Below, one piece after another: positions 8,880-17,979 of a DNA stretch of 64,000 nucleotides. The position numbers and the translations under genes are program-made. The DNA comes from Zhihengliuella halotolerans (GTDB lineage Bacteria; Actinomycetota; Actinomycetes; Actinomycetales; Micrococcaceae). The notes under the pieces are model-generated. The model ran no database searches. It worked only from the letters and a program-made list of their open reading frames with translations, and was not told the origin of the DNA. The stretch covers positions 1,426,001 to 1,490,000 of the forward strand of contig NZ_SHLA01000001.1 in assembly GCF_004217565.1 (NCBI RefSeq), in the 5' to 3' direction. Position 1 is the first letter of the stretch. Every line of letters begins with the position of its first letter.

Positions 8880-9521
8880 CTACGCCCCCGGGGCGACGGT
8901 CAGGGTGGCCCCGGTCGCAGCGACGACATCGTCGGTCGAAACACCGGGGGCGGTCTCGATGAGGAGCAGACCCCGTTCGGTCACGTCGATCACGGCCAGG
9001 TCGGTGATGATGCGGTCCACAACCGCCCTGCCCGTCAACGGCAGCGTGCACGACTCCAGGATCTTCGGGTCTCCCGACTTGGCAACATGCTCCATCAGGA
9101 TGATGACCCGCTCGGCTCCGTGCACGAGGTCCATCGCGCCTCCCGGCCCCTTGACCATCTTTCCCGGGATCATCCAGTTGGCAAGGTCTCCGGCCGCGGA
9201 GACCTGCATCGCGCCGAGGATCGCGGCGTTGATCTTGCCCCCGCGGATCATCCCGAAGCTGGTCGCCGAATCGAAGTAGCTGGCCCCGGCGTTGACGGTG
9301 ACCGTCTCCTTGCCGGCATTGATGAGGTCCGGATCGACGTCTTCCTCGAGGGGGTACGGGCCCACGCCGAGGATCCCGTTCTCGGATTGCAGGACGACGG
9401 TCACGTCGTCGGGAACATAGTTGGGCACGAGCGTGGGCAACCCGATGCCAAGATTGACGTAGTCGCCGTCCGCCAGCTCCGCAGCGGCGCGTCGAGCCAT
9501 CTGTTCGCGTGTCAGTGCCAT
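8880..9521 (-). CDS. 3-oxoacid CoA-transferase, subunit B
   Basis: The 213-residue protein has the family pattern [12 protein letters not shown] near the N-terminus and [12 protein letters not shown], which holds the catalytic Glu that forms the CoA thioester. It also has [15 protein letters not shown]. It pairs with subunit A, encoded 12 bases upstream. The enzyme moves CoA between succinyl-CoA or acetyl-CoA and a 3-oxoacid such as acetoacetate or 3-oxoadipate. The sequence alone does not settle the substrate. Confidence 0.92.
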   Translation of the reverse strand: MALTREQMARRAAAELADGDYVNLGIGLPTLVPNYVPDDVTVVLQSENGILGVGPYPLEEDVDPDLINAGKETVTVNAGASYFDSATSFGMIRGGKINAAILGAMQVSAAGDLANWMIPGKMVKGPGGAMDLVHGAERVIILMEHVAKSGDPKILESCTLPLTGRAVVDRIITDLAVIDVTERGLLLIETAPGVSTDDVVAATGATLTVAPGA

Positions 9522-9533
9522 GGGATTCTCCTC

Positions 9534-10313
9534 TTACGCGGACTCAGCGGATCGGACGGTACGCTTCTCGATGCGTTTCTCGATGTCGCTGCCCACCTCG
9601 ATGATGCGGTGCACGTAGACGCCGGGCAGGTGAACCTGATCCGGGTCGATCGCGCCGGGTTCGACGAGCTCCTCGACCTGGGCGATGCAGACCTTGCCGG
9701 CCATTGCGGCTGGGGGCCCGAACTGGCGGGCCGCCTTGTTGAAGACGAGATTGCCGTGGCGGTCGCCGCGGAGCGCGTGGACCAACGCGAAGTCGGTGAC
9801 AATCGACTCCTCGAGGACGTACTCGTTCTCCACTCCACCAGGCGCGAACGGGCGGACCTCCTTGGGTGCCGAGGCCTGCAGGACGTTCCCCTCGGCGTCG
9901 TACTTCTGCGGCAGGCCTCCTTCGGCGACCTGAGTCCCGACGCCGGAGCGCGTATAGAAGGCGGCGATGCCCGATCCGCCGGCGCGCAGCTTCTCGGCAA
10001 GAGTCCCCTGGGGCGTGAGTTCGAGCTCCAGCTCGCCGCCGAGGTAGCGGCGTGCGAATTCCTTGTTCTCGCCGACGTACGACGACGTCATTTTGCGGAT
10101 GCGCCCGGCCTCGAGCAGGACACCGAGCCCCCATCCGTCCACGCCGCAATTATTGGAGACCACCGACAAGTCGCCGGCGCCCTGGGCAAGCAGTGCTTCG
10201 ATCAGAGCGATCGGGTTCCCCGACAGCCCGAATCCGCCGACGGCTAGCGAGGCACCATCCGGGATATCGGCCACCGCCTCCGCAGCGGTTGCGACCGTTT
10301 TATCGATTGCCAT
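9534..10313 (-). CDS. 3-oxoacid CoA-transferase, subunit A
   Basis: The 259-residue protein starts at MAIDKTVATAAEAV; the upstream extension has no conserved sequence. Conserved features are GASLAVGGFGLSGNP (CoA-binding glycine loop) and NNCGVDGWGLGVLL. Others are FYTRSGVGTQVAEGG and the C-terminal LPGVYVHRIIEVG. It forms the acceptor half of the enzyme with subunit B. Confidence 0.92.
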   Translation of the reverse strand: MAIDKTVATAAEAVADIPDGASLAVGGFGLSGNPIALIEALLAQGAGDLSVVSNNCGVDGWGLGVLLEAGRIRKMTSSYVGENKEFARRYLGGELELELTPQGTLAEKLRAGGSGIAAFYTRSGVGTQVAEGGLPQKYDAEGNVLQASAPKEVRPFAPGGVENEYVLEESIVTDFALVHALRGDRHGNLVFNKAARQFGPPAAMAGKVCIAQVEELVEPGAIDPDQVHLPGVYVHRIIEVGSDIEKRIEKRTVRSAESA

Positions 10314-10423
10314 CGACCCTCCAGCACGAATCAGAAATACGGCCTCGTTGCCGCGTCGCTTCGATCCTAGCCACAATCGAGCACGATGTTAAGGCTCACT
10401 AACATCGCCGAAGGGCGCCAACC

Positions 10424-11539
10424 CTACCGCGCTTGCGAACGCTGTCCCGCGCGCCACCGAATTCCGGCGTCAATGAAGCCCGAAATAGCGCCATCGAAGA
10501 CTGCGTCCGGCTGCGTCTCCTCGTGACCGGTGCGCAGGTCCTTGACCAACTGCTGGCCGTAGAGGAAATACGAACGAATCTGATCGCCCCAGCTCGCCGT
10601 CATGTTGCCGGCGAGTTCCTTCTTCTTCGCCGCCGCTTCCTCGCGCTGCAGCAGCAGCAGGCGCGTCTGCAGCACGCGCATGGCCGCCGCTCGGTTCTGG
10701 ATCTGCGACTTCTCATTCTGCATCGAGACGACGATGCCCGTCGGCAAGTGCGTCAGGCGCACGGCGGAGTCGGTCGTGTTGACTGACTGTCCGCCAGGGC
10801 CCGAGGAGCGGAAGACGTCGATCCGGATGTCGTTCTCCGGGATCTCGACCTCCTGCGCCTCCTCCATCAGCGGGATGACCTCGACGGCGGCGAAGCTCGT
10901 CTGCCGTTTGTCGGCCGAGCCGAACGGGCTGATCCGGGCGAGCCGGTGGGTGCCGGCCTCAACGGAGAGGGTCCCGTAGGCGTAGGGCGCCTCGACCTCG
11001 AACGTGGCCGACTTGATACCCGCGCCTTCCGCGTAGGACGTGTCCATGACCTTGGTGGCGTAGCCCTGACGTTCCGCCCAGCGGAGGTACATCCGGAGCA
11101 GCATCTCGGCGAAGTCCGTGGCGTCGTCGCCACCGGCACCGGAGCGGATGGTGACGACGGCGGAGCGCTCGTCGTACTCACCGGAAAGCAGCGTGATGAC
11201 CTCGAGGTCCTGCAACGCCTTGTGCAGGCTGACGAGCTCCCGATCGGCGTCGGCAAGCATATCGGCGTCGTCCTCGTCAGCTGCCAGCTCGACCATGACT
11301 TCGAGGTCCTCAATGCGCGAGGCGATGCTCTCGAGACGCTTGAGCTCGGCCTGCCGGTGGGAGAGCCGGGAGGTGACCTTCTGCGCCTCCGCCGGGTCGT
11401 CCCAGAGGTCCGGTGCGCCGGCCTGTTCGGACAGGTCCGCGACGTCGGCGCGGATCCCCTCGATGTCACTGACCGCTTCGATGGAGGCGTACGTCGCGCG
11501 GAGGGCGCGGATGTCTTCGGAAAAATCAGTTGTAGCCAT
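10424..11539 (-). CDS. prfB: Peptide chain release factor 2
   Basis: The 371-residue RF2 has the stop-codon-reading motif SPF (ARISPFG) and the catalytic GGQ ([14 protein letters not shown]). The N-terminal coiled coil is complete. It releases peptides at UGA and UAA. The frame is uninterrupted from [13 protein letters not shown], so there is no programmed +1 frameshift with an internal UGA of the kind known from E. coli prfB. Confidence 0.97.
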   Translation of the reverse strand: MATTDFSEDIRALRATYASIEAVSDIEGIRADVADLSEQAGAPDLWDDPAEAQKVTSRLSHRQAELKRLESIASRIEDLEVMVELAADEDDADMLADADRELVSLHKALQDLEVITLLSGEYDERSAVVTIRSGAGGDDATDFAEMLLRMYLRWAERQGYATKVMDTSYAEGAGIKSATFEVEAPYAYGTLSVEAGTHRLARISPFGSADKRQTSFAAVEVIPLMEEAQEVEIPENDIRIDVFRSSGPGGQSVNTTDSAVRLTHLPTGIVVSMQNEKSQIQNRAAAMRVLQTRLLLLQREEAAAKKKELAGNMTASWGDQIRSYFLYGQQLVKDLRTGHEETQPDAVFDGAISGFIDAGIRWRAGQRSQAR

Positions 11540-11556
11540 GGTGCACCAAGCCTACG

Positions 11557-12015
11557 TCATTGATTCATGGCGGAACGCGCGTCGGATTCGACCCGGATCG
11601 GTATGCCGCTAGGGACGAACCAGCCGACGATCGGCGGGTCGACCCGCGCTTCGAGGACCACATAGGCGGTTCCGCCGTCCGCGGCCGCCCAAGCTCCGGC
11701 GAGGCTCAGCGACTGGAAGCGAGCATGGGCGTTCGTCCGGCCCAGATGAGTCTCACTGCGCGCCCGGACGGAGCTGTCAGTCAATCCAACGCCCGCGTTC
11801 TCGCCGAAGGACGCCCCGTTTGCGGCCGCGTCGGCCACACCGTCGGCAACGGACTGCAGCCGACGGGCCTCGAGGTTGACGCCGGTCGCCGCCAGCATCG
11901 CACTGATGGCGAGCAGGGCGATGACGACATAGCCGATGATCAAGATCATCGACTGCCCGTCCTCGTCCTTCAGTCTCCCGAGGCGGGGCCGGTTTCGGAG
12001 GCCGGGTGTCGTCAT
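11557..12015 (-). CDS. TadG/TadE-like pilus assembly protein
   Basis: The 152-residue protein starts at MTTPGLRNRP (12015), which overlaps the upstream gene stop as ATGA. It has a basic N-terminus, then DEDGQSMILIIGYVVIALLAI, a pseudopilin-type membrane helix, and LQSVADGVADAAA, as in TadG-like Flp pilus proteins. The remaining region is an extracellular beta-rich segment. It is the last of three small tad genes, downstream of the split pilin gene. Confidence 0.75.
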   Translation of the reverse strand: MTTPGLRNRPRLGRLKDEDGQSMILIIGYVVIALLAISAMLAATGVNLEARRLQSVADGVADAAANGASFGENAGVGLTDSSVRARSETHLGRTNAHARFQSLSLAGAWAAADGGTAYVVLEARVDPPIVGWFVPSGIPIRVESDARSAMNQ

Positions 12016-12518
12016 CACAGCCCCCCGAAAAGGCGCGTCGAGTCCGCGTTGACCGACCCGACCGCAGCGTCGACTCCCGGCGGCATGAGGGGCAGCTCGA
12101 TGGAGACGGTCACGACGACGGTCACCGTCCCGTCGTGCTGCATGCAGCCGGGCGCACACGAGTATTCGAATTCGGTCGCGCCGGGGGAAATCCCCATGTT
12201 CTGGCTGGCTCTCGTCGCGGCGTCCCGTGCCCGGGCGGCCCCGCTGGACTCGTCCGGAGCATTGGCGAAGGCATGGGCGGCGTGATCGGCAGCGCCGACT
12301 GCCGCATAGCTGGCGGCCTGAATCTGCCCGGCCGCAAGAATCAGGTAGACCAGCGGGACCAGGAGCACGACCCCGAGCATGACGAACTCGATGACGGCCG
12401 ACCCGGACTCCTCGGAGGCCACGGCACGACGGACGCGGTTGCCGAGGGACTTCAGCCGCGCCACGACGGACACCGGCCGCGTTTGCCCAACCGGACGAAT
12501 GCTCCGCGACTCAGTCAT
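12015..12518 (-). CDS. TadE-like pilus assembly protein
   Basis: The 167-residue protein contains the TadE helix ESGSAVIEFVMLGVVLLVPL, where Glu five residues after Gly-type cleavage is typical of Flp pseudopilins. This is followed by an Ala-rich amphipathic segment. The extracellular part has two Cys (YSCAPGC). It overlaps its neighbours on both sides by 1-8 bases, so it is part of one translation-coupled run. Confidence 0.8.
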   Translation of the reverse strand: MTESRSIRPVGQTRPVSVVARLKSLGNRVRRAVASEESGSAVIEFVMLGVVLLVPLVYLILAAGQIQAASYAAVGAADHAAHAFANAPDESSGAARARDAATRASQNMGISPGATEFEYSCAPGCMQHDGTVTVVVTVSIELPLMPPGVDAAVGSVNADSTRLFGGL

Positions 12519-12942
12519 AACCGAGTGCCTCGCCGCTGACCGTCAGGTCGCCGGCCACGGGCAGGAACCCCATCAACGGGAAGCCGGTTTCGATCACGAT
12601 CCGAACGCCTTGGGCGTCGGCGACCCGAAACGTCTGCGCCGAGACGTTCTTGGCGAAGCTCGGCGAGAGCGATTCGGAGACGATCGACCGGGCGCGCTGG
12701 GCTCCGTCATCGGCCGTGCGGTCCGCCAGTGCGCCGTAGCGCGCTCCAGCGGCGGCGGCGTCCATGAGGGTATTACGCACGTGCAGAACAAGCGCGAGCT
12801 GGAGCACCGAGACGAAGACGGCTGTCAGGAGCGCTACGACCATGACGAATTCAGCAACGGCTGCTCCGGACTCGCCAGTTGCCCGGGCGCGGCTGTGCCG
12901 TGTCTGGTACACCTGCTCCTCGCCCTCGTCGAAGGTCGTCAT
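12511..12942 (-). CDS. TadE-like pilus assembly protein
   Basis: The 143-residue protein starts at MTTFDEGEEQ (12942); the longer frame runs into the split pilin gene. It has ESGAAVAEFVMVVALLTAVF as pseudopilin helix, then the Ala-rich LMDAAAAGARYGALA and a beta-rich extracellular part. It lies 20 bases downstream of the pilin fragment stop, so before prophage insertion it followed the pilin gene directly in the tad operon. Confidence 0.8.
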   Translation of the reverse strand: MTTFDEGEEQVYQTRHSRARATGESGAAVAEFVMVVALLTAVFVSVLQLALVLHVRNTLMDAAAAGARYGALADRTADDGAQRARSIVSESLSPSFAKNVSAQTFRVADAQGVRIVIETGFPLMGFLPVAGDLTVSGEALGYD

Positions 12943-12962
12943 GTTCGGTTGGTTCCGCGTCT

Positions 12963-13070
12963 CTAGCCGAGACCGGAAACGCGGTTGATTGCCTGCTCGA
13001 AGAGCTCGCTCAGTCGCGGCCCGGCGATGGCCAGAAGTGCCGCCACCAGCACGGCGGACATCAGCATGAG
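12963..13070 (-). pseudogene. Flp-pilin-like gene, C-terminal part, cut off by prophage
   Basis: Read leftward from the attL core, the frame gives LMLMSAVLVAALLAIAGP and then the amphipathic end RLSELFEQAINRVSGLG before TAG. This is the second half of a membrane-anchored pilin subunit. Nothing upstream in frame encodes a start with a ribosome-binding site, because phage DNA begins at 13071. The first half lies at 53278-53415. Joined at CTCATG the two halves make one 79-residue protein, so the gene is intact in a phage-free chromosome. Confidence 0.85.
13065..13070. other. attL core
   Basis: CATGAG is shared with attR. The left flank is host pilin sequence and the right flank TGGTGCCTATTCGC is one attP arm. 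The core is defined by joining the pilin halves; no longer repeat exists, as expected for large serine integrases. Confidence 0.85.
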
Positions 13071-13140
13071 TGGTGCCTATTCGCACCCATTGAATTCGGC
13101 TGAGGTTTCAGCTCGCCGTCCCGCCCCCGGGCATAACAAT

Positions 13141-13175
13141 GGGGCTGAGCCGGCAACAGATGCCAGCTCAGCCCC
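13141..13175 (-). terminator. Terminator-like hairpin after lipoprotein gene
   Basis: GGGGCTGAGC pairs with GCTCAGCCCC across a short loop that adds further pairs (GGC/GCC). It lies 16 bases past the lipoprotein stop, between that gene and attL. The T run after it is weak (ATTGTTAT). Confidence 0.7.
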
Positions 13176-13191
13176 AGAGAAAGCGCGACTA

Positions 13192-13707
13192 CTAGAGACA
13201 GTTGGTCGGGTAGGGCTTCAATTCGAACGTCCCGTTCGTCGAGACGCTGCTTTCACTCGACTCGCCTTCATCCGAGTAAGTCAGCGTGAATCCGGAAATG
13301 GATCCGGGCATCGACGTGTCTTGTAGAACGAGAATTGTCTCAATGAGACCTGTCTGCTGTGGGTCGATGATCGTCTCACCGCCAAGGCCGTCGGGGAAGT
13401 CCTCCGCGAACTGAATCCCTCCACGGGGTTCATCGTCGTATGCGTCGCCGATCGACCACTCAACGATCTCAATGTTCCTAGCGTCAACCGGCTTGACGTC
13501 AAGTACCTCGACGGAAGTCGACTCGGATTGGTTCGCAACCACCTCAACTCCGTACATGACCTCACCAGCTTCGTCAGCCGGCCCACAAGAGTCCATGCCG
13601 GATCCACCTTCTGGCACGTCCAGGACCGCGCTGTCCCATGATGAGCATCCGCTCAACAGAGTCACGATCGCGGCAGCGGCCACTGCGCGTGTCGTTCCAG
13701 ATCTCAC
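13192..13707 (-). CDS. Prophage cargo lipoprotein of unknown function
   Basis: The GTG start at 13707 overlaps the upstream stop (GTGA) and gives a signal peptide ending in the lipobox LLSGC, so the mature protein is a lipid-anchored surface protein of about 150 residues. It is acidic and beta-rich, with no family I recognise. Cys is also present near the N-terminus (DSCGP) and at the end (TNCL). It is co-translated with the secreted protein upstream and sits next to attL. This is a position where temperate phages often keep genes expressed in the lysogen. Confidence 0.7.
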   Translation of the reverse strand: MRSGTTRAVAAAAIVTLLSGCSSWDSAVLDVPEGGSGMDSCGPADEAGEVMYGVEVVANQSESTSVEVLDVKPVDARNIEIVEWSIGDAYDDEPRGGIQFAEDFPDGLGGETIIDPQQTGLIETILVLQDTSMPGSISGFTLTYSDEGESSESSVSTNGTFELKPYPTNCL

Positions 13708-14993
13708 TTCTTGACCACCAGAAGACCTGGGTAGGCACCGGGATCGCCCTTGGTTCCGCAGACCTTTCGACTGGCTGACCAGAACGAGTGATCCATCTTG
13801 GTCTTCGACGTATAGCCGGAACGCGACGAAAGGTCGATTCCAATCGCCCCCGAGGTTTTCGCTCCAACAGAGAACGTCGATGCGCTCGAAGTCCACTGAG
13901 TGAACTTCGACCCGGGCACATACGTGCGGCAATAGCCGGAAGGAGCGTAGGGCGTACTCGCCGAAGCAGTCGTCGCACCGCCGGAATGCGAGAGCGGTCG
14001 ATATTCGTATCTACTTGTTGTTCCGCTGCTTTGGTAGATGCAGCGGAGCACCCCATACCTGTAGGTTGTCCGCAGGTACGAGGACCCCGTTGTCTTTCGA
14101 GACGGGAAGGTCGTCGACGACCCGCTACCAGTGGTGTGGGTGCCACTGCGGGAGAACGACCCGTGCTTGCCCGTGTAAGAAAGAGCTACGCCCATCGTGC
14201 TCGTCGCGCCCGACTCGAACGTCAACTTCTGGGCAAAACCATAGTTCGTGGTCGATGAAGTTTGCCCGACCGTGACAGGCTCGACGTTCGTGTACATAAC
14301 CCCACAGTTGCTCGGGATACTGGAAGTGGTCGTCGTAGCACGAGTCGCCTCTTGGGCCGCAGATTCCGCATCAAGCTGCAGGTTGAACTCCGCACCGTCA
14401 CCGGAGTCCGTATCACCTCCGAGGTTCGAGGTTCGCGTTTGCACCGCACCTGGTGACAAATCCTCAGCAACGAAGTGCCCACTCTTGAGATCTGATTCCA
14501 CCCAGACGGTACTGGCCGTCGTTGTGGAACCTTCGGCGGAGGCCCCGACGATGCTGATGTTCACAGGCCTGGGCCCGTCTTGCGCGTTCCGCGATTTCCC
14601 CGCCTGCGACGGCAAGGCCTTAAAGTTCGGTTCGACACGGTAGCTGCCGTCGGAATCGACTTCGGCGGTCCCGATCTCAATCAAGTCAAACGATTCTCCG
14701 ACAGCAACATCGATGTCGTCTGGGAACGCATAAACGGTCACCGTCCCGTTATCGACTCGTTTGCCGGAGGCGTCCTTCAACTGGCCCCGGACCAGCGTTT
14801 GACTCGCGTCAACGGTCTTCTCCGTCTCACTTGAGAAGAGCTCACGCTCGCCAGGAGGGGCCGCAGCCCCGACGGTAGTCAACGTCAGGCCCGCTGAGAT
14901 TCCGGCGATGGCTGAAAGTCGGACACCCCTCATGATCACTCGGCGTGCCCGCCTACTCTTTATTTGCCCCTCGTCTGGTCTAACAACCTGCAT
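13704..14993 (-). CDS. Prophage cargo secreted protein of unknown function
   Basis: The start MQVVRPDEGQ (14993) is chosen for its GAGGGG ribosome-binding site. A basic, Arg-rich segment precedes a hydrophobic signal (IAGISAGLTLTTVGAAA). The mature protein of about 380 residues starts with a small beta domain (RGQLKDASGKRVDNGTVTVY) like carboxypeptidase-regulatory or transthyretin-like folds. It ends in a Ser/Thr/Gly/Tyr-rich half with several Cys. Function unknown. Its partner is the overlapping lipoprotein gene. Confidence 0.7.
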   Translation of the reverse strand: MQVVRPDEGQIKSRRARRVIMRGVRLSAIAGISAGLTLTTVGAAAPPGERELFSSETEKTVDASQTLVRGQLKDASGKRVDNGTVTVYAFPDDIDVAVGESFDLIEIGTAEVDSDGSYRVEPNFKALPSQAGKSRNAQDGPRPVNISIVGASAEGSTTTASTVWVESDLKSGHFVAEDLSPGAVQTRTSNLGGDTDSGDGAEFNLQLDAESAAQEATRATTTTSSIPSNCGVMYTNVEPVTVGQTSSTTNYGFAQKLTFESGATSTMGVALSYTGKHGSFSRSGTHTTGSGSSTTFPSRKTTGSSYLRTTYRYGVLRCIYQSSGTTSRYEYRPLSHSGGATTASASTPYAPSGYCRTYVPGSKFTQWTSSASTFSVGAKTSGAIGIDLSSRSGYTSKTKMDHSFWSASRKVCGTKGDPGAYPGLLVVKK

Positions 14994-15206
14994 GCTCAGG
15001 TCCCCTCTGATAGGTTCCAGCCTCGCACGGTGTGATGCGTGACACGAAGGACGGTACCGCATTCGACAGACTAACGCGAGACGCCATACCCGAAATATTT
15101 GGAGCTACACCGCAAATTGGGGTGTTGTTCTCTTGCAGTCGACGAATATGAGAGATGCCTATTCACACCGCGAGATTCCGGGGCCGATTCGGCCCCGGGC
15201 GGCGGT

Positions 15207-15923
15207 CTACCGGTCGAGCCAGCCTCGTCGGCGGGACTGAGCGGCGCCACCGGTGTCACCGCGGGCACCAGTCCGGGCGGCGGGGTCCGCGTGGACGAGC
15301 ATGTTAATTCGGGAGAGGCTGAGGCTGAACCAGGCGGCGACGTCACGCCGGGTCCGGCCGGCGGCAACGAGCGCGACAATGGCCTCATCTCGGGTGGCGT
15401 CCGGTGGCAGCTCGTCGATGCCGAGCCGGTCCCGCAGGACGGCCGCGCACCGGTCAGAGCAGACCGGCCGGACAGTCCCCGTCACTCCCCCATCAGAGTC
15501 GACGTCCTCCGCGCACACGACGCACTGCACGCGCTTGCGAGCCGACGCGGCCTTCCGCACCCTGCGCTTCGGCCGACGACCCGGCGCCGGCTTGTCGAGC
15601 CACCCCTCCCCCGCCTCGCGGTCACGCGGACTCGGCCGTTCGACACCGCGGACAATGTTCTTCACCGTCCCCGGCGACAGCCCATACCAGGCACTCACCC
15701 ACGCCAGCCGCCGGCCAGCCCCGATCAGCAATTCAAGTTGTTCGTCTCGATTCAGCCCGTCCGGCAGGGCGTCCACAGCGACGTGCTTGCGGACCGCGAC
15801 CCAGCACGCATCCGAACACACCGGCTCGGCGCCGCCCTCAATCGGGCTCGTGCACACCAGGCATGCCAAGTACCGGCGCCGGGGCCCGTACTCGAGCGGC
15901 GGCTGCTGGTCACGGAAGATCAT
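15207..15923 (-). CDS. Protein with two zinc-knuckle plus helix-turn-helix repeats
   Basis: The 238-residue protein is an internal duplication. Each half has CxxC...CSDxC (residues about 21-40, CLVC and CSDAC; about 134-157, CVVC and CSDRC). Each is followed by a DEQLELLIGAGRR / DEAIVALVAAGRT segment and a helix-turn-helix-like stretch (WYGLSPGTVKNIV, WFSLSLSRINMLV). A basic linker with KRRVRKAASARK joins them. It looks like a DNA-binding regulator of about two tandem modules. I do not recognise a named family. Confidence 0.6.
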   Translation of the reverse strand: MIFRDQQPPLEYGPRRRYLACLVCTSPIEGGAEPVCSDACWVAVRKHVAVDALPDGLNRDEQLELLIGAGRRLAWVSAWYGLSPGTVKNIVRGVERPSPRDREAGEGWLDKPAPGRRPKRRVRKAASARKRVQCVVCAEDVDSDGGVTGTVRPVCSDRCAAVLRDRLGIDELPPDATRDEAIVALVAAGRTRRDVAAWFSLSLSRINMLVHADPAARTGARGDTGGAAQSRRRGWLDR

Positions 15924-16085
15924 GGCACAGCATTCTAGTAGCTAGTTATGTGGTGGCGTTCGCTCGCCTTGGGACAGCACGAATCCATTGGTCTTTCGGG
16001 CTATCTAAGACACTTCCCGCCCCAGCGAAGTCAAACTCTAGAAACTGAGCACTGATATGCGATCGATCTGGGTAGGGTGACACGC

Positions 16086-17717
16086 ATGAGAAATAGTTGG
16101 GGAAGAAAAGCTAGTGCCCTATTGGTATCTGCGGGCGTGCTTACAGGCCTAATCACCGGAGCTGTACCAGCGTCTGCGGCCGGCGTTGATTTCGAGCGCA
16201 TCGCCGGCGAGACGCGGTATGAGACGGCCGTCCAAGCGTCAGAGCAGCAGTACCCGGCTGGCGCCGAAATCGTTTATCTGGCCACCGGCCAGAACTACGC
16301 TGACGCGCTCGTCGCCGCGCCAGCAGCCGCACGTCACGAAGCTCCGCTCCTGCTGACCAGGACGGATCGTCTGGACTCGACAACGGCCACTGAGATCGAG
16401 CGGCTCAACCCCACAGAAATCGTCATCGTCGGTGGCCCCGCCGCAGTCTCGGAGGAAGTCGCCCGACAGGCCGGAAAGCACTCAGATCAAGTTACGCGTC
16501 TGGCCGGCGAGAATCGATACGAGACCGCGAACAAAATCGTCCAGACCAACTTCGGATACGCCACACGGGCATTCATCGCCACAGGCACAGATTTTCCCGA
16601 CGCACTCTCCGCGTCCGCCGTAGCTGCCACCAGGGACGCACCAGTCCTACTCGTCAAGGGCACTGCCTCAACTATCCCAGCCGAGACCGTAAGCACGCTG
16701 AAAAGCCTGCAGACCTCGTACGTTTACGTCGCCGGCGGGACGGCAGCCGTTAGCAACGACATCACCACGCACCTCCGGAACGAAAACATCATTCCGCACC
16801 GCGTAGCTGGCAAGAACCGCTACGAAACCAACGTCGCGCTGAACCGACTGCCAAGCTACTACAACTCGTCGTGGATCTATTTGGCCACCGGAGCAAATTA
16901 CCCCGACGCGCTTACCGCCGCTGCAGTTGCAGGCTCCAATCGTGCCTCCCTCTACCTGTCCAAGCCCGATTGCCTCCCGAACAGCACCGGCAACGCAATC
17001 AACCTCAGCAGCGTCAATAAGGTAACTCTTGCCGGCGGACCGGCCGCGCTCTCCGAGAACGTCTACGACCTGCTGCTGTGCAGCCGCAGCGGAATCAACG
17101 ACGATCTGCCAAAGGCAAACCAATCCGTCCTCACCCAACTGGACAGCCTCGAAGTCAAGGGACGTGCCCCAAAGACCGGATACGACCGCGACGAGTTCGG
17201 ACCGGCCTGGCATGACGTCGACGGCAACGGATGCCGCACCCGCGACGACATCCTCCGCCGCGACCTCTACAACATCACCCTCGGTAGCACCACCGGATGC
17301 CCGGATAAGGGCGTACGAGCAGGAACGCTCGACGATCCCTACACGGGCGAAACGATCGACTTCGTCTACGGTGTCGGCACCAGCAACGCCGTCCACATCG
17401 ACCACGTCGTCGCGCTCTCCGATTCCTGGCAAAAGGGCGCTCAACAGATGACCGAAACGCACCGCCTTCACTTCGCCAACGACCCCATCAACTTGCTTGC
17501 CGTCGACGGTCCGGCGAACTCCGCCAAGGGCGACTCGGACGCAGCGACCTGGCTGCCCCCAAACAAGACCGCACGCTGCGACTACGTCACCCGGCAGACG
17601 GCAATCAAAGCTCAGTACGGGCTCTGGGTGACCTTGGCGGAACGCGATGCGATCCGCGGCGTGATCAGCACCCAGTGCTCGAGTCAGAAGGCGATTGCCG
17701 TCACACCAGTTCGATAG
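16086..17717 (+). CDS. Secreted cell-wall-binding protein with HNH nuclease domain (CWB2 + DUF1524)
   Basis: The 543-residue protein has a signal peptide (about 1-33, cleavage near ASAAG). Three cell-wall-binding type 2 repeats follow (FERIAGETRYETAV, TRLAGENRYETA and HRVAGKNRYETN, each with an ATGxxFPDALSA/YPDALTA pattern). The C-terminal domain matches secreted DUF1524 nucleases: GYDRDEFG, NGCRTRDDILRRDL, HIDHVVALSDSW and NDPINLLAV. It likely stays on the host surface and cuts DNA. ATG at 16086 is preferred over the GTG at 16077 because of GGTAGGG spacing. A perfect hairpin terminator follows. Confidence 0.82.
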   Translation: MRNSWGRKASALLVSAGVLTGLITGAVPASAAGVDFERIAGETRYETAVQASEQQYPAGAEIVYLATGQNYADALVAAPAAARHEAPLLLTRTDRLDSTTATEIERLNPTEIVIVGGPAAVSEEVARQAGKHSDQVTRLAGENRYETANKIVQTNFGYATRAFIATGTDFPDALSASAVAATRDAPVLLVKGTASTIPAETVSTLKSLQTSYVYVAGGTAAVSNDITTHLRNENIIPHRVAGKNRYETNVALNRLPSYYNSSWIYLATGANYPDALTAAAVAGSNRASLYLSKPDCLPNSTGNAINLSSVNKVTLAGGPAALSENVYDLLLCSRSGINDDLPKANQSVLTQLDSLEVKGRAPKTGYDRDEFGPAWHDVDGNGCRTRDDILRRDLYNITLGSTTGCPDKGVRAGTLDDPYTGETIDFVYGVGTSNAVHIDHVVALSDSWQKGAQQMTETHRLHFANDPINLLAVDGPANSAKGDSDAATWLPPNKTARCDYVTRQTAIKAQYGLWVTLAERDAIRGVISTQCSSQKAIAVTPVR

Positions 17718-17756
17718 TCCTCCGACAGCAACACGCACCCGGAACTTAAAGTGTGA

Positions 17757-17790
17757 AAGCGCCCCACGATCCGAAGATCGTGGGGCGCTT
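17757..17790. terminator. Perfect 15-bp hairpin terminator
   Basis: AAGCGCCCCACGATC and its exact complement are separated by the loop CGAA. It lies 40 bases after the nuclease stop and can act in either direction. Confidence 0.8.
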
Positions 17791-17979
17791 GTACGTGTGC
17801 CAGGCCCTCGGGGTGCTGCAGGCTCCGAGGGTCCGGCGTTGCCGCGGTCGTCACCCAGCCGCGGCGCTGGGAGATTGGGCGTCGGCCTGTTGACGTCGTC
17901 GCTATGCGGATGCGTCCGGTTGCGAATTAGTTGTGACACTTCCCTATCAGCTCACAGACAAGCTTGCTATCCTGCGGAC

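Noticed and set aside
11460-11539. Possible programmed frameshift in prfB
   Set aside because: The frame is continuous through the N-terminal region and no internal in-frame TGA with a slippery site is present.
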